From: Symsagittifera roscoffensis
Lineage: Eukaryota > Xenacoelomorpha > Acoela > Convolutidae
Direction: 5' to 3'
DNA length: 64,000 nucleotides
NCBI RefSeq assembly: GCF_963678635.1
Contig: NC_087067.1
Coordinates: 28,093,547-28,157,546, forward strand
Positions 1 through 12,100 of the stretch are shown one piece after another; position 1 is the stretch's first letter, and every line of letters starts with the position of its first letter. The notes beneath the pieces are model-generated. The model searched no databases. It saw nothing but the letters and a program-made list of their open reading frames with translations, and had not been told where the DNA came from. A program made the position numbers and the translations under genes.

Positions 1-715
1 ATTCTTGGTTTAGAGGCAAAATTTTGGAAAGAATGTTTTTCATAGCATGAAGGGTATTTACGATTGGTAAAGCTGAATGTCTACATAGATGGTAAATAGC
101 CAATGATGCCGATCTCCTAGAAACGGCATTTTTGGATCCCAGATTGCCTAAAAAAGGTAATGTAATTGCCGATACATCCTTATGATTCAATCCGCATCCG
201 ACAATCGAATACACTTTGTCAATAAAAACAGGCAGTGTCTCCAAAACAGCCTCGTTTTCATTTACAGCCAATCGAGAGATCTCTTGGCCGAAGCTGGCTT
301 GAATTATGTAGAATTTCTGGGGCTGAAGGTAGGGCACCAAGTCTGCAATGTGACTCAGAGCAGCTTTAAGAGATCTCGGGTTCTCACATCGTTTCAGCTC
401 CTTGAAAATGTTCGCCAAGATTTTGAAATAGAAATTAATTTTCGCTTTTGAAATTTTCTCCAAACATTCTGCAGCGTTTGATCGTACATCACTATTTGTG
501 TCTCCACAGTACACCAAAATGACTTCAATCACAGTTGCCAAAACTTGCGAGAAATCTTGAATTCGGTTGTCATTAAAGTCGCAAACAAAATCCGTGACAA
601 TTGTCAAATGCAGAATTTTTTCGTCTTTCCGGTCAGTATCGTTTTTATCAGTCAAGTAAACTCGCAAAATTTCAATAGATTTCGCGAATTTTTCCATGCT
701 TAGCCTGAAATCCAT
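1..715 (-). CDS. HTT: Huntingtin, N-terminal HEAT-repeat part (5' coding exon, partial at window edge)
   Basis: Reading the minus strand from ATG 715 gives an uninterrupted frame of 238 codons to the window edge, with no in-frame stop. Huntingtin is a large HEAT-repeat scaffold for vesicle transport and autophagy. Residues are collinear with the start of human huntingtin after its polyQ/polyP region: SDVRSNAAECLEKI matches SDVRMVADECLNKV, then NPRSLKAAL matches APRSLRAAL, PQKFY matches PQKCR, and RRSASLAIYHLCRHS matches RRTAAGSAVSICQHS. A second in-frame ATG at 697 opens MEKFAKSIEIL, resembling the amphipathic N17 helix, and may be the true start; a sequence like a splice acceptor (tttcag) lies between the two. 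There is no glutamine or proline run. The exon is long and unspliced, whereas the vertebrate counterpart is split. The rest of this very large gene lies to the left of the window. Confidence 0.93.
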   Translation of the reverse strand, partial: MDFRLSMEKFAKSIEILRVYLTDKNDTDRKDEKILHLTIVTDFVCDFNDNRIQDFSQVLATVIEVILVYCGDTNSDVRSNAAECLEKISKAKINFYFKILANIFKELKRCENPRSLKAALSHIADLVPYLQPQKFYIIQASFGQEISRLAVNENEAVLETLPVFIDKVYSIVGCGLNHKDVSAITLPFLGNLGSKNAVSRRSASLAIYHLCRHSALPIVNTLHAMKNILSKILPLNQE

Positions 716-1274
716 TATAAATATTCACACAGTACATAAAAACTGTACGAGTAACAAAATAATCAAATAGCGGAATGTCTTGAATATGATCAAGGCAATT
801 ACGCAACGCAGATTTGTATGAAGTAATTAAACTCTGGTCGAAATTATTTAGTATAAAAATATTCACGCTGTTATTGCCGTAATAAATCTGAATATAATCA
901 ATCAGCAGCGTATGTTTCCCTATCACAACTAACGGTGCAGCAGCAAAGAAAAACTCATAAAATAGGGCTTTGCCTCAAACATATATACCAGATTGATTCT
1001 AGATTCTAACCTTAAAATGGACAAAAAACGGATATCATGCGAAAAGCCAAGGCAATGAATCGTCGAAACTCACAATGCAAGCATCCGAAAAAGCAATCAC
1101 CAAAGATTGAAATACTTGGTTGATTAAAAAATCAACATTTTCCATTCTCTATCGCACAATAACTACGGATAATGAACAAAGAATTCAAAACGGTTATATT
1201 TGCTGTTTTCGAAAAAGACTAAAACAAAAATTTCGACAATAGGAAATCAAAAGAGCGAGAAGCAACAGCAAAAC

Positions 1275-1499
1275 AAAGCCAACAGGGAGTTGGAAAACAG
1301 TCAATGAACGCAAGGAAATATAAAAAGATTTATTTTTTGAAATTGAATTGAACTCAAATAGTGCATATAAACCTATAAGCATTAATAAATGCAATGATAT
1401 GTATGAATGCACTTCTGTAAAACATTAGAGCATTTAAGACTTGACCTTAAAAAATCATCACGACTTATATAAGAGTCTGAACTACGTTCAACGACTCTT
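1275..1499 (+). repeat. Family A MITE-like element, short copy
   Basis: It begins with an imperfect CCAAC/GTTGG palindrome followed by CAGTCAATGAACGCAAG. It ends with the hairpin arms AAGAGTC and GACTCTT (1471-1477 and 1493-1499). It carries the A2-type middle (AACTCAAA, AGTGCATA, GAATGCACTTCTGTAA, AGAGCATTT). Confidence 0.65.
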
Positions 1500-1586
1500 G
1501 AAAAACCAAAAACAGCTACTTTTTGAATTTTTCCTCTAATTATTTCTTCAGAAATGTACCGTGAAAACTGACAATTGTAAACATAA

Positions 1587-2069
1587 CCAACAGCCAGTTG
1601 AAAAAGAGTCAAAGAACGCAAGTAAACAGAAAAAAAACTTAAATTTCAAAATAAAAAATAGATGATCTTAAAACTCTTTGAAATTCAAGAACAAGTTATG
1701 ATTCGCCCTTTTTTGATAAAGTTAACCGAATTTGAGAAAACTGGATTATTGGGTACAAATTTTTATTCCGCTCCAAAATCTGAAAACCAAATTCCACTTT
1801 CGAAATGAAATTGATCACGTTTTTTGTGACCTTTATACCCTTTTGCTGTTGTGACCCTTTTTGCTGTTTGATAGGGGAGTTTGCCTTTCTTTTAACAAAA
1901 AAAAATGAACTGAACTTGAAAATAAACCATAATTCAAACTGCAAAAAAGTAAATTTTAGCCTGAACTTTTTTAAGACTTTGATTTTTAAGAAGGAAATTT
2001 TAAGACTTTTACAGAAAAAAAATCATCGCGACCTATATAAGAGTCTGAATTACGTTCATCGACTGTCAA
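1587..2069 (+). repeat. Family A MITE-like element, long copy
   Basis: The 5' end has CCAACAGCCAGTTG, then AAGAGTCAAAGAACGCAAG. The middle has the family phrases GAGAAAACTGGAT, TTTTGCTGTT and GATAGGGGAGTTTGCC. The 3' end has CCTATATAAGAGTC and ACGTTCATCGACTGT, with one arm of the terminal hairpin mutated. Confidence 0.7.
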
Positions 2070-2216
2070 TTAGCTTTCACTATCAATTTCATTCATTAAC
2101 CGAAATCGTTATAGCAAAAAACTTTTAGAGGTGCCTAAATTCAAACAGTTGATACGCATATCATAATCACGTTGAGCTGGTGCTTTTCAATTCGCCTGGC
2201 GCTTCAAATAAACATA

Positions 2217-2420
2217 GCCAACTGACAGTTGGAAAAAAAAGAGTAATGAACGCAATGAAACTGCAACAAAGACTGACTTGGTTTTTTTTCAAAAACATTC
2301 AAATTTTAAGTTTCTAAAAAAATAAATGGCCTTAAAGCTCTTTGGATCCTTTTAACTTTAAGACTCATGAAAAAAATCATCGTGACCTAACAAGAGTCTG
2401 AACTACGTCAACCGACTCTT
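2217..2420 (+). repeat. Family A MITE-like element, internally deleted copy
   Basis: It starts with an intact palindrome CCAACTGACAGTTGG and AAGAGTAATGAACGCAA. It ends with the hairpin arms AAGAGTC and GACTCTT. Most of the middle is missing. Confidence 0.65.
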
Positions 2421-3113
2421 AAAAAGCACGATTCTACTACAAGATTCGAAACAGGGACCTCTAGAATAGGCGCCATGCGTCTTGACAGCAGCGCAACCTT
2501 GCCTTAGTCTACAAAAATTCATACTTCAATAATCAACACCAGGCAGCTCTTCTTCCCTTTCTTCTCCCTACATACGTCACTAAAGCGAACTGTTTAAAAC
2601 ATTTTCAAAATTATTATTGAATTGCAACAACTCACGGACAAATGAAATTTATAGTTACCTATTTTTCTATAAATGTTGCTAAATTTATGCAGCAACTGAG
2701 CAATAAATTAAATAAATAGACGATAAATTACAGCACAATGCAATTATTGCACATCTTGATACTTAAAATGAAATGAGAATACAAGATAAGAGTAAGCGGC
2801 AGCAATAAATTAGAAGTATGAAAGCTGCAATTATACTGAATAAGTTAATAAATTCATTCAGGTCTTACTTTTGCCATGATACGATATCATGTCGCTAATT
2901 TTCAAATCAATTTTTGAGCTTCTAAAATAAATTAGCCTTTTGCCAAGTTAGCATGAAAGCAAGAAAAGACGCTAAAAGACGCTCGCGAAGCCCCAGAAAA
3001 TCAATATCTCATGTTTTCTTTTTGACAGAGATTTTAAGGAAAAGTTAAGACCGCAATTGCAAACTACGATTAATATAGATGATTGAATACTTAAATTAGA
3101 CTTCTTTCAAGTT

Positions 3114-6100
3114 TTACTTGCTTCGAAGCTTTTTCAATTTGGATTTCGTTTTGGAGAGAGTAACTAGAAAATATTTGTTATAGAGTATCATAGAATATAC
3201 ACACATGATTGCGGCCAGTAGCTGGAGAGCGAGCCAGTAGACTACGTGCAATGGTCGCACAACAGCAAATATTTCGTCCCAGCCGAATCTAGCCACTCCG
3301 AACAACTCGACTGCTGTGATTGCAATGAACACCCACGCTTGCGTTCCCAGACGGTTACACCTGTTTTGGAATAAATTTGTTTTATGAAAACTGATATTTC
3401 AATGAACTGTAACAAATTTAATCATTTTCATCAAGAACACAAACCTTCTACGATATCGGAGGATCTTGTAGGAGCTTCGCTAGGGTGGGTTCAGATTTTC
3501 AAAAAAATTTGAAAAAATGGTCATATTTTTTAGGCCAGCAAAAATTATTTTGCTTAGCTCTTCCTAAACACTTAACAATCAATGTTTGACAAAGACCAGA
3601 GTTTTTAGGTGCGCGCTCCCCTTAAAATTGGTAAAAGTGCGCATGATTTTATGTTCCGTACCTGACATCCGTGGTATATGTGTAGTACTGTCTGACAGTG
3701 GGACATACACAGAACCCGAGGAGGACGAGACGACCCCAGTTAAACACGTGCTCTGTGGGGATCCTAAAGATGTGTTTCAGACAGAAACAGTTCAGCTCAG
3801 TTATCTGAAATAGAAAAAATTTAGAAATGAAAGCTCCGAATAAATAATCTCTTCGTGTAATAAAGGATTTAACTGCCCCCTTTCCTGAGGTACCTAGTAA
3901 ATAATATCAACCCACCCCTATAAAGAACAATTTCAAAAATAAAGCAAGTATGAATTTGTATTGTACCTAGTACGTATCTTCCCTCTATTCAAAAACGGGG
4001 GGGGGGGGGGGGGTAAGGAAATAGTGAAAGAGATCGCATGGGATTTAGGAACTTAGACGACAGGAAATAAGACAATCACTTGCGTGCAAATTGCGTGAAA
4101 CTTGTTTACAGACTTAAACTATCTTTTGGCTGAGTAAATACTGGTTGTGTCCAATTTAGACAATAACTTGCGAGCAAATTGCGTGTTTTGTTTACTGACT
4201 TAAATTTACTTTCGGCTGAGTAAATACTGGTAGTCCGTAAATTCCGTTTCTTTACGGTAGTCTAATTTGCTTGTCGTCTAACTTCCTAGGCCCCAGATCG
4301 TATTTTAATTTTTTTAATGATAAAACCAGAACCAAAACTCATATACGTCAGCCAGAATCTGAAATCGAGGCTAATTAAATCAGATCCACAATATAGAGAA
4401 ATGTAAAAAGTTAGAACATGCAGAATTAACAAAATGGAGCAAATGAAATATTTCAGAAAGCTATTGCATACAAACGCCAATTTTCCAAGCAGAATATACA
4501 TCTCAAGTCGGCTGAAATTTCAAGTTTGCATGAAAATTTTATTTAAATTTACCAGGTTGCTCTTTATAATTAATTCTTTCTATTCCAACTTTTTTGATTC
4601 TTATAATAGAATTACTAACTTGACACAAAAGTAGAATGATGAAGACTAGCATGATTCTGTTCCACACGTACTGCGGGTCACGTGCCATCTGAGACAGCCT
4701 AGTCCCGTAACTCTCATCCCCGTTGCCAGCACCATTAACACCCCCGTTGCCGTTTTCATTATTGGAGTAGGAAGTTGCACTGTAATGAGACCTCTTGACA
4801 GGTGACACAGACCTAGATGATCAGATATTCAACTAATGGTCACATTATTTTTTGAGGTAATTATTTGAGGCAAAATCAAAATCTAACAACAATAAGTTTT
4901 AGTTTTTTGACGACAGCTTGGTAAAAACATATTCGACTGAACTTGACTTTGATTAGATTACAGTGAGTGCTAATTCAGCATCTTCGATGATGACCAGGAG
5001 GAAGGGCACTTTATCACGTGCTGTGATGAGCAAGCGATCTAAAGGTGGCTTAACATGGCAACAGACAATTGGAAAAAAGCCAACTTCAAAAACGTCAAAT
5101 TCGAATTTCAAAGGAAAAAAAATAGCCTTAAAGCTCTTTGAAATTCTGGAACAATTTATGATTGACACTTTTTTGACAAACTGACAAAACTAACCACCTT
5201 TGAGAAAACTGGATTAGTAAGTAAATGTTTTATTCCGCTGGGAAACCTGATAATTAAATTCCATTTTCGAAATTAGAAGTCAATCACCTTTTTCGTGACC
5301 TTTATACTTTTGCTGTTCGATAGTGGAGCTTGCCTCCCTTTTAGCAAAGGAAAGGAATTGAACTTGAAAAAAATCAAAAGTCAAGCCGCGAAAAAATAAA
5401 TTTGAGCCTGAACAAAAAACGTAGAAAAATTAGAGAGAACAAGTTATCCGATTTTCGAAATTTTTTCCTGAAAAAAAAACAAACATCGAACTAGCACAAC
5501 CTAAAAAGTGAAATTTCACTTGTTAAATTATTATTTTAACAAAAGCTATTTCCTCAGAGTAGCAAAGCTGACCTGGAATATTTGCTGTTTGGTCTTCTAG
5601 TGGAAGGTGTGTCGAACCATTGCACTCTGGTCCAAGACATGGGCGTGAACTGAAACAGTGCTCTCTTCATCTTGCCACTGGCACTGTTGATGTATTTGAT
5701 GCTCTCCCAGTTGTATTCGCCCATCTCCAGCAGAGTGCACACTCGCATGCCTATGAAGATGCCGAAGCCGTTGCACAGCACCACGTCCAGAATCAACTAT
5801 ATAAACATACGTATACATTGTTAATCTGAAGACTTCGCCCATGCAAACGAAAAAGAAAACATAGTAAAAACATGGAAAAGTATCAATGAACTCGCAAACT
5901 AAAAAAAGTTTTGAAAGTGTCGAAAAAACTGGTTTAAAATTTCAATTTGAAATTTTTTTTTTGATGGTTTAAAATTTCAATAATTAGAATTTTTCTTTTC
6001 GTTTTATCAAGGAAAAATGTCGTCGAATATACCTATTTTATAATTACAATTCAATATGTTCTAGGCTTTCATTCGGATCCACTAATCACACAGCGAACAA

Positions 6101-9100
6101 ATAAAAAAAATAACTTAAAAAAAAAAAACAATTTTTAAAATTCTGACAATTATTGTGGTCGCAACTTTCTGTGGTACTTCTTGCACAGCAACCAGCAATT
6201 CTTGTTTTCTTTACTTTTTTGTCTTCGCCTCACCTGGTCCCAAAGACACTCTTCGAAATTAGGCAGCACATGCATGAACAACATCTCAGTGATCTCCCAC
6301 ATGATACTGATGGTCCAACAGAGAGCACTGCTCCTCATCATCACCGCCTTAGACACGTAGCCTAGAAAGTGGGCTAATACAAACACGTCCAGTCTGCCTT
6401 TGATGGCGTCCCAACGAAGGTTCCAGCAGTCCACTGCGTACTCCTTTTCCTGAAAAAAAAACGACATATTACCCAGACGAAAACATGGTTTTTTTACCCG
6501 ACTCAAACTCAACAAAAATGGGTATCGCGACAAATCGTAACAAAATGCAACTAGCAAAAATATACAAGTCGCCACAATTTAAGCCATAACTCACAAACTT
6601 TGAAAAATAATTTAAAACGTCATTGCAAGTATTGACTGCTTGCGCTTACATTCGACACGACTGGTAACATGCGCGTGAACTAAAGTTTGATAAGTATCTA
6701 GATATTGAGATAGACAGCTATCAATTTTTGCGCGCTGTCTTTTGATGCCAGTTTTCGTAATGCGCTCGAAATAAAACTGGTCTGATTACAATTTCAATTA
6801 AATTCAAGCAGGGGCGGATCTAGGATTTTCTCGAGGGGAGGGCGGATTTTCAAAAAATTGTCGAAAATTTTGACGACCTTTTTTTTAGGTCAGCCAAATT
6901 GATTTTCGGAGCCCTCCTAAAGCACTAAAAAGACGCTGTTTTAGTCAAATTTTCTGTGCCGCAGGCAAATTTTTGGATTCTGGATTCAAGCATGCAGTAC
7001 AGCATTTCACTCAAACTTAAGCAGATTATCAAATAAACCAGCATCAAACCGCTTCCTAGCCAATGAAATTCGGGGTTTCCTTAAAAATTTCAACTGCATT
7101 TTTTTTGGATACGTTCTGTAAAGGGGAGCGGATTTCCAACTAATTTTCGAAAGCCTTAAAAAAATTTAGGGTCGCTCAGCCAAATATGGATGTCTCAAAT
7201 ATTTATTTTTCAAAACTTAAGCATGGGAATAGCCTCTTAGGAAAATAAGCACAATCTATTTTTGCGATAAAATTTATTATCGTATTTAGACAGTAGTCAT
7301 CGAGATATGTAGTTTTCGAGAGTAGTAAAGACATTTATTTCTACAAGACGTCAAAATTTCAAAAAAAAACTTGAATTCCATACCGGCTTCTCTGCAAAAA
7401 GAATAGGGTGAATCATTTCATGCAGGGAAGATCTAACCACGCTGTTTGTTTGAAGAACCATCAATCTCAGAATCACCAGGAGAAAAAAGAAAGTTTCCAA
7501 AACATAGACAAAGTTTCAAAAATTGGACTTTTTCTAAGACTAAAATTTTTTTCAAATCGTAGGGCAGAGCCGCTTGCGCAAAAAAACTCGCGTAACTAGC
7601 TTTTTCTTTCGATTAAACCCTTAATCTCAGATTTGACACGGTAGTTTTTGAGGAAAAAGAGTTTCCAAAAAATGGTCGAAAGTTGAAAAAATGGACATTT
7701 TCTTATGTCATAACTTTTTTTTGTGAAGATAAAGGTGTAGCCATTTATGCCTACGAAAAGTTAACCACTTTTTAAAGCGATTGAACCCCTTAACCAAAAT
7801 TTCACAAAATGGCCTTGTTTGAAATCATAACTTTCTATTACCGAAATTAGAGAATAGCCGCTCATGAAGGGGAATCCCCATTATTTGATCTTTAGATTGA
7901 AACACTCATGTCAGATTTTCTACATTTAAAATTTGAGAAAACGAAAAAATTCAACACAAGAGGTCAAAATTCCGTCTACTGAAAGTTTCGAAGGCCGCAG
8001 AACGTGGGGCAAAACAAAAAGAGACTTGCAAGCACGTAGAAGAGTAGCCGGTTTTTCTATAGCTACCTCTATTTTGAAAATCGGTCCAGTAGTTTGAAAG
8101 AAAAACTGAAAGTTTGCGAAAAGTGTTAAAACTTTGTTAAGCGCCGCAAAAAAAACAACGAACCCTATACTCTTACAAATACCTGTTTCTTTTTAAACCG
8201 GAATTAACACTAGTCAAAATTAAAGCAGCAACATATGCTATTAAACTGCCTATGCTTATATAGGCATAAACATGATTAACATGAAATACAAATTGAGCCA
8301 CCAAATGATCACTTTTAATCGCGACTTAGGTGGGAAAAAATTAGTTTCTTCGTAGTAATACACTACACTTTATTGTGTAAGTAAGAATCAATCTAACTTG
8401 CTAATTAACTTTTCGAAAGTAAATTCCCTTCAATAATTACCCTACTGACAAGTAATCAACTCATGACAAGTTATTAACAGGTACATTCCCTTCCAATACT
8501 TACCCTAGTGACAAGTAATTAACTCATATTAACAACATAGGCGCTACGCGCAATACACCGAAGGCATAGAAAGCTATAAATACATACATGAATAATAAAT
8601 AAAAGCAAAACTAAATGAAAGAAAATAATTAAATAAATATAGCAATAAATATCAACGAATAAACAAAACACACCTGATAAATAAATAAACAATAAAAAAA
8701 TAAATCAATACATAAATAAATAAATACATACATAAATAAATAAATAAATAAATAAATAAACGCAAAACTGAAATGTACAAATAATTAAATTAACATGAAA
8801 AAATATATATCTCATGAACAAATAACCAAACAAACAGACCCATAAAATAAATAAATGAAAGTAAATGAATTAAATAAATACACATACATAAATAATAAAA
8901 GCAAAACTAAATGAAAGAAAGAATAATTAAATAAATATAGAAATAAATATCAACAAATAAACAAAACACACCTGATAAATAAATAAGCAATAAAAAAATA
9001 AATCAATACATAAATAAATAAATAAATACATAAATGAATACATAAATAAATAAATATATAAATAAATAAAAGCAAAAGTGAAATGTACAAATAATTAAAT

Positions 9101-12100
9101 AGACATGAAAAAATATATATGAACAAATAACCAAACAAACAGACCCATAATATGAATAAATGAAAATAAATAAATGAAATAAATACACATACATAAATAA
9201 TAAAAGCAAAACTAAATGAAAGAAAGAATAATTAAATAAATATAGAAATAAATATCAACAAATAAACAAAACACACCTGATAAATAAATAAGCAATAAAA
9301 AAATAAATGAATACATAAATAAATAAATAAATACATAAATAAATACATAAATAAATAAATAAATAAATAAATAAAAGCAAAAGTGAAATGTACAAATAAT
9401 TAAATAGACATGAAAAAATATATATGAACAAATAACCAAACAAACAGACCCATAATATAAATAAATGAAAATAAATAAATTAAATAAATACACACGCAGA
9501 AATAATAAAAGCAAAACTAAATGAAAGAAAGAATAATTAAATAAATAAACAAAACACGTGATAAAAATAAACAAAAATAAATATGTACATACATAAATTA
9601 TAAATAAATATAAGCAAACTAAACATAATTAAATAAATAGAAGAACAGATAATTAAATAAATAAAGATGAACAAATAAAGAAACAAACATACGCAATCAC
9701 GTGACATAGCGCGATATAGTCCAGCCCACATGATAATTGATAACTGTGGACGTTATTTGTCGACACTTGACAACAGACAACATTAAAAAAAAACCGTTAC
9801 ACGATACCATAACACCTTGACTAAAGTCTTCGGTGTAATGATTCGAAAAGTATCATATTTATGAGCTGTTGATCATGCCTATCCTGCTGATTTTAAAACG
9901 AAACAAGCCGAATATGTTTAAACTCTGCTCACGTCGAGGTGATTGAAGTCGATTGATGAGTCGAAGTAGTTGATGATACCCTGGATCTGTCTTTTGGTAA
10001 GGTTCACCATGAACACCAGTGCACACAGGTACAACATCGAAGCCCCAAACACTATGCGCCAGATGGCTGGGTGGGGACGCACAAAGGGTCCATTTGGGAA
10101 CACTAAACAATCAGAACAATTGATGAGCTAAACAAAACCGATAACTAGATAAAAACAAAAATATCCCTGCTTGTTTTTTCTTCCAAGTAACAAAATTTTT
10201 GAATGTCCTGTTTGTGAGCGTCTCTGAGTGTGTTGAAGGGCTATTTTGGATTGGCTTTGCAGCTCGAGTCACAAACAAAAGGGCTTTAATATCAAGTTTT
10301 TTAACATCTGCCGCTTATTTGTAGCATAGAGATTTGCGTGATATTTCACACCCCAGAATTTTTCCTCTACTATAAGGTTAGGGCAAAAAATATGCATCCA
10401 ACGTCGTCAAATAAAAACTCCTAAAAAGATCGACTTATATCGGCACAATTCTGAAGGAACGGGAGCTAAAAAAAATAGGTCTTACAGATGTTTTTGTGTT
10501 TCAGTATATTTTTTTGTGTTTCAGGGTCGCTCGGAAATCAACCTGGTCTCCATAAAAAAACGAAAATCTTTACTTTTCTTTAAAAACCCGCCTTCTCTCC
10601 TCGAGAATATCATACATCCTCTCTTGACCGGGTGCTTGGCGCTTTTCCTCATTTCTACTTGCGCTGATTATTGAAACAGCCATTTGGTTCACAATGGGGG
10701 AGGACAAGAATAACACACAGGCGAAGCTCAGCTTCGCACCACTTGTGATACAAATTTGATTAAAATCAAACGGAAAATTTTGATTGAAATCAAACGGAAA
10801 CCACTTGTGATACAAATTTGATTAAAATCAAACGGATGGTTGATTGAATTTAAATTTGTAAATACCATGCGGTAACAAAGCTGAAAATACGAGCAGAAAC
10901 CTTTCATGCCGAAAAAAAGACCCAAAAACATTCTATTTAAAAATTTTTTATGTCCCTTTTCCCCTTAGAGCACACGCACGCACATGAACTTTTTTGATCC
11001 CCGAACGACGCAATAAAATGCCAGCAAATCAATATAAATTCAGCCGAAACTTATTAAACTGAAAAAATGACAAACGAAAAAAAAACGTATTTTGACAAAT
11101 CGAGGTGGTAAAATTACGACCAGTTATTTTCAGTATCAAAAACAAATTTCGAACTTTGTTCATTACTCTTAAAAATAGTCCTGGAAAGAAAATTATTTCG
11201 GAAAAACAAACATAGTTATGAAACAGTTGGAAAAAATTCAATGAACGCAAGTAAACAAAAAAAAACTTTTGAATTTCGAAGAAAAAAATAGATGGTCTTA
11301 AAGCTCTTCGGATTTGTAGAACAAATTATTGTGGACACTTTTTTGATTAAACTACCCAATTTGAGAAAACTGGATCAGTATGTAATTCTTTATTTCGCAG
11401 GAAAATCTGATAATTAAATTCAATTTTCGAAGTTAGAAGCCAATCACGTTTTTCGTGACATTTACATATTGCTGTTCGATATTGGAGTTTGCCTTTTGAC
11501 AATAGAAATGCACTGAAATTCGAACTGTGAAAAAACTCAAAACTGAGCGTGAACAAAGTTCGAGACTTTTTCCTTAAAAAAAACAATAACAAAACCAGCA
11601 AGATCTATATAAGAGTACTCACTACGTTCATTACTCTCCACAAGGATAGCCGGTTGCTGTGTAAGAAGCACAATGTTCCGACCACATTCAAAAAAACTCC
11701 AATATAGGTTTTTCCTTTTTTCTTCGAATTAATGTTGTTTCTTGTGCGTGGTGTGATGCTAGAACTATATAAACGCGTCTAAAGTAAGTAAGTTAGGCAT
11801 TATCGTCTAAAGAAGTTTTCAAAAAAAAATAAACTAAAAAAAAAGAAATTTCATTTTTCAATTTTTCATTTTTTTTATGGAAAAATATTATTACCAAGGA
11901 GGCGCTAAATAAAAATTGAAAAGCTAGTTCGCTTAGTAAAATCGAAGATTTTTAGCCTAAAATGGCTTATTTTCAGAATGAACGACGTTACTTACTCGAC
12001 TGCTTTACTCGCACGAAATTAGGTCAAAACTCAAAACTTGTTTTTTTTTCTCGACACCGGGACAAAAACTTGAAAGTTTTGAAATTTGGTTCAAATCGCG

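Larger units (their letters stand above)
716..3113. other. Spacer between PTDSS 3' end and huntingtin 5' end
   Basis: No exon was recognised here. About half of the 2.4 kb is made of three family A MITE-like copies (listed separately). The remainder is AT-rich sequence without visible structure. The huntingtin promoter and any 5' UTR exon should lie in the left part, but no core promoter motif could be singled out. Confidence 0.6.

Noticed and set aside
182-451. Plus-strand open frame of 89 codons
   Set aside because: It is the exact antisense of the huntingtin exon, whose minus-strand frame is continuous and matches a known family.
8950-9574. Long hydrophobic minus-strand frames that look like membrane proteins
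   Set aside because: They are translations of the AAAT/TTTA array; Leu/Ile/Tyr/Phe repeats follow from the nucleotide repeat.
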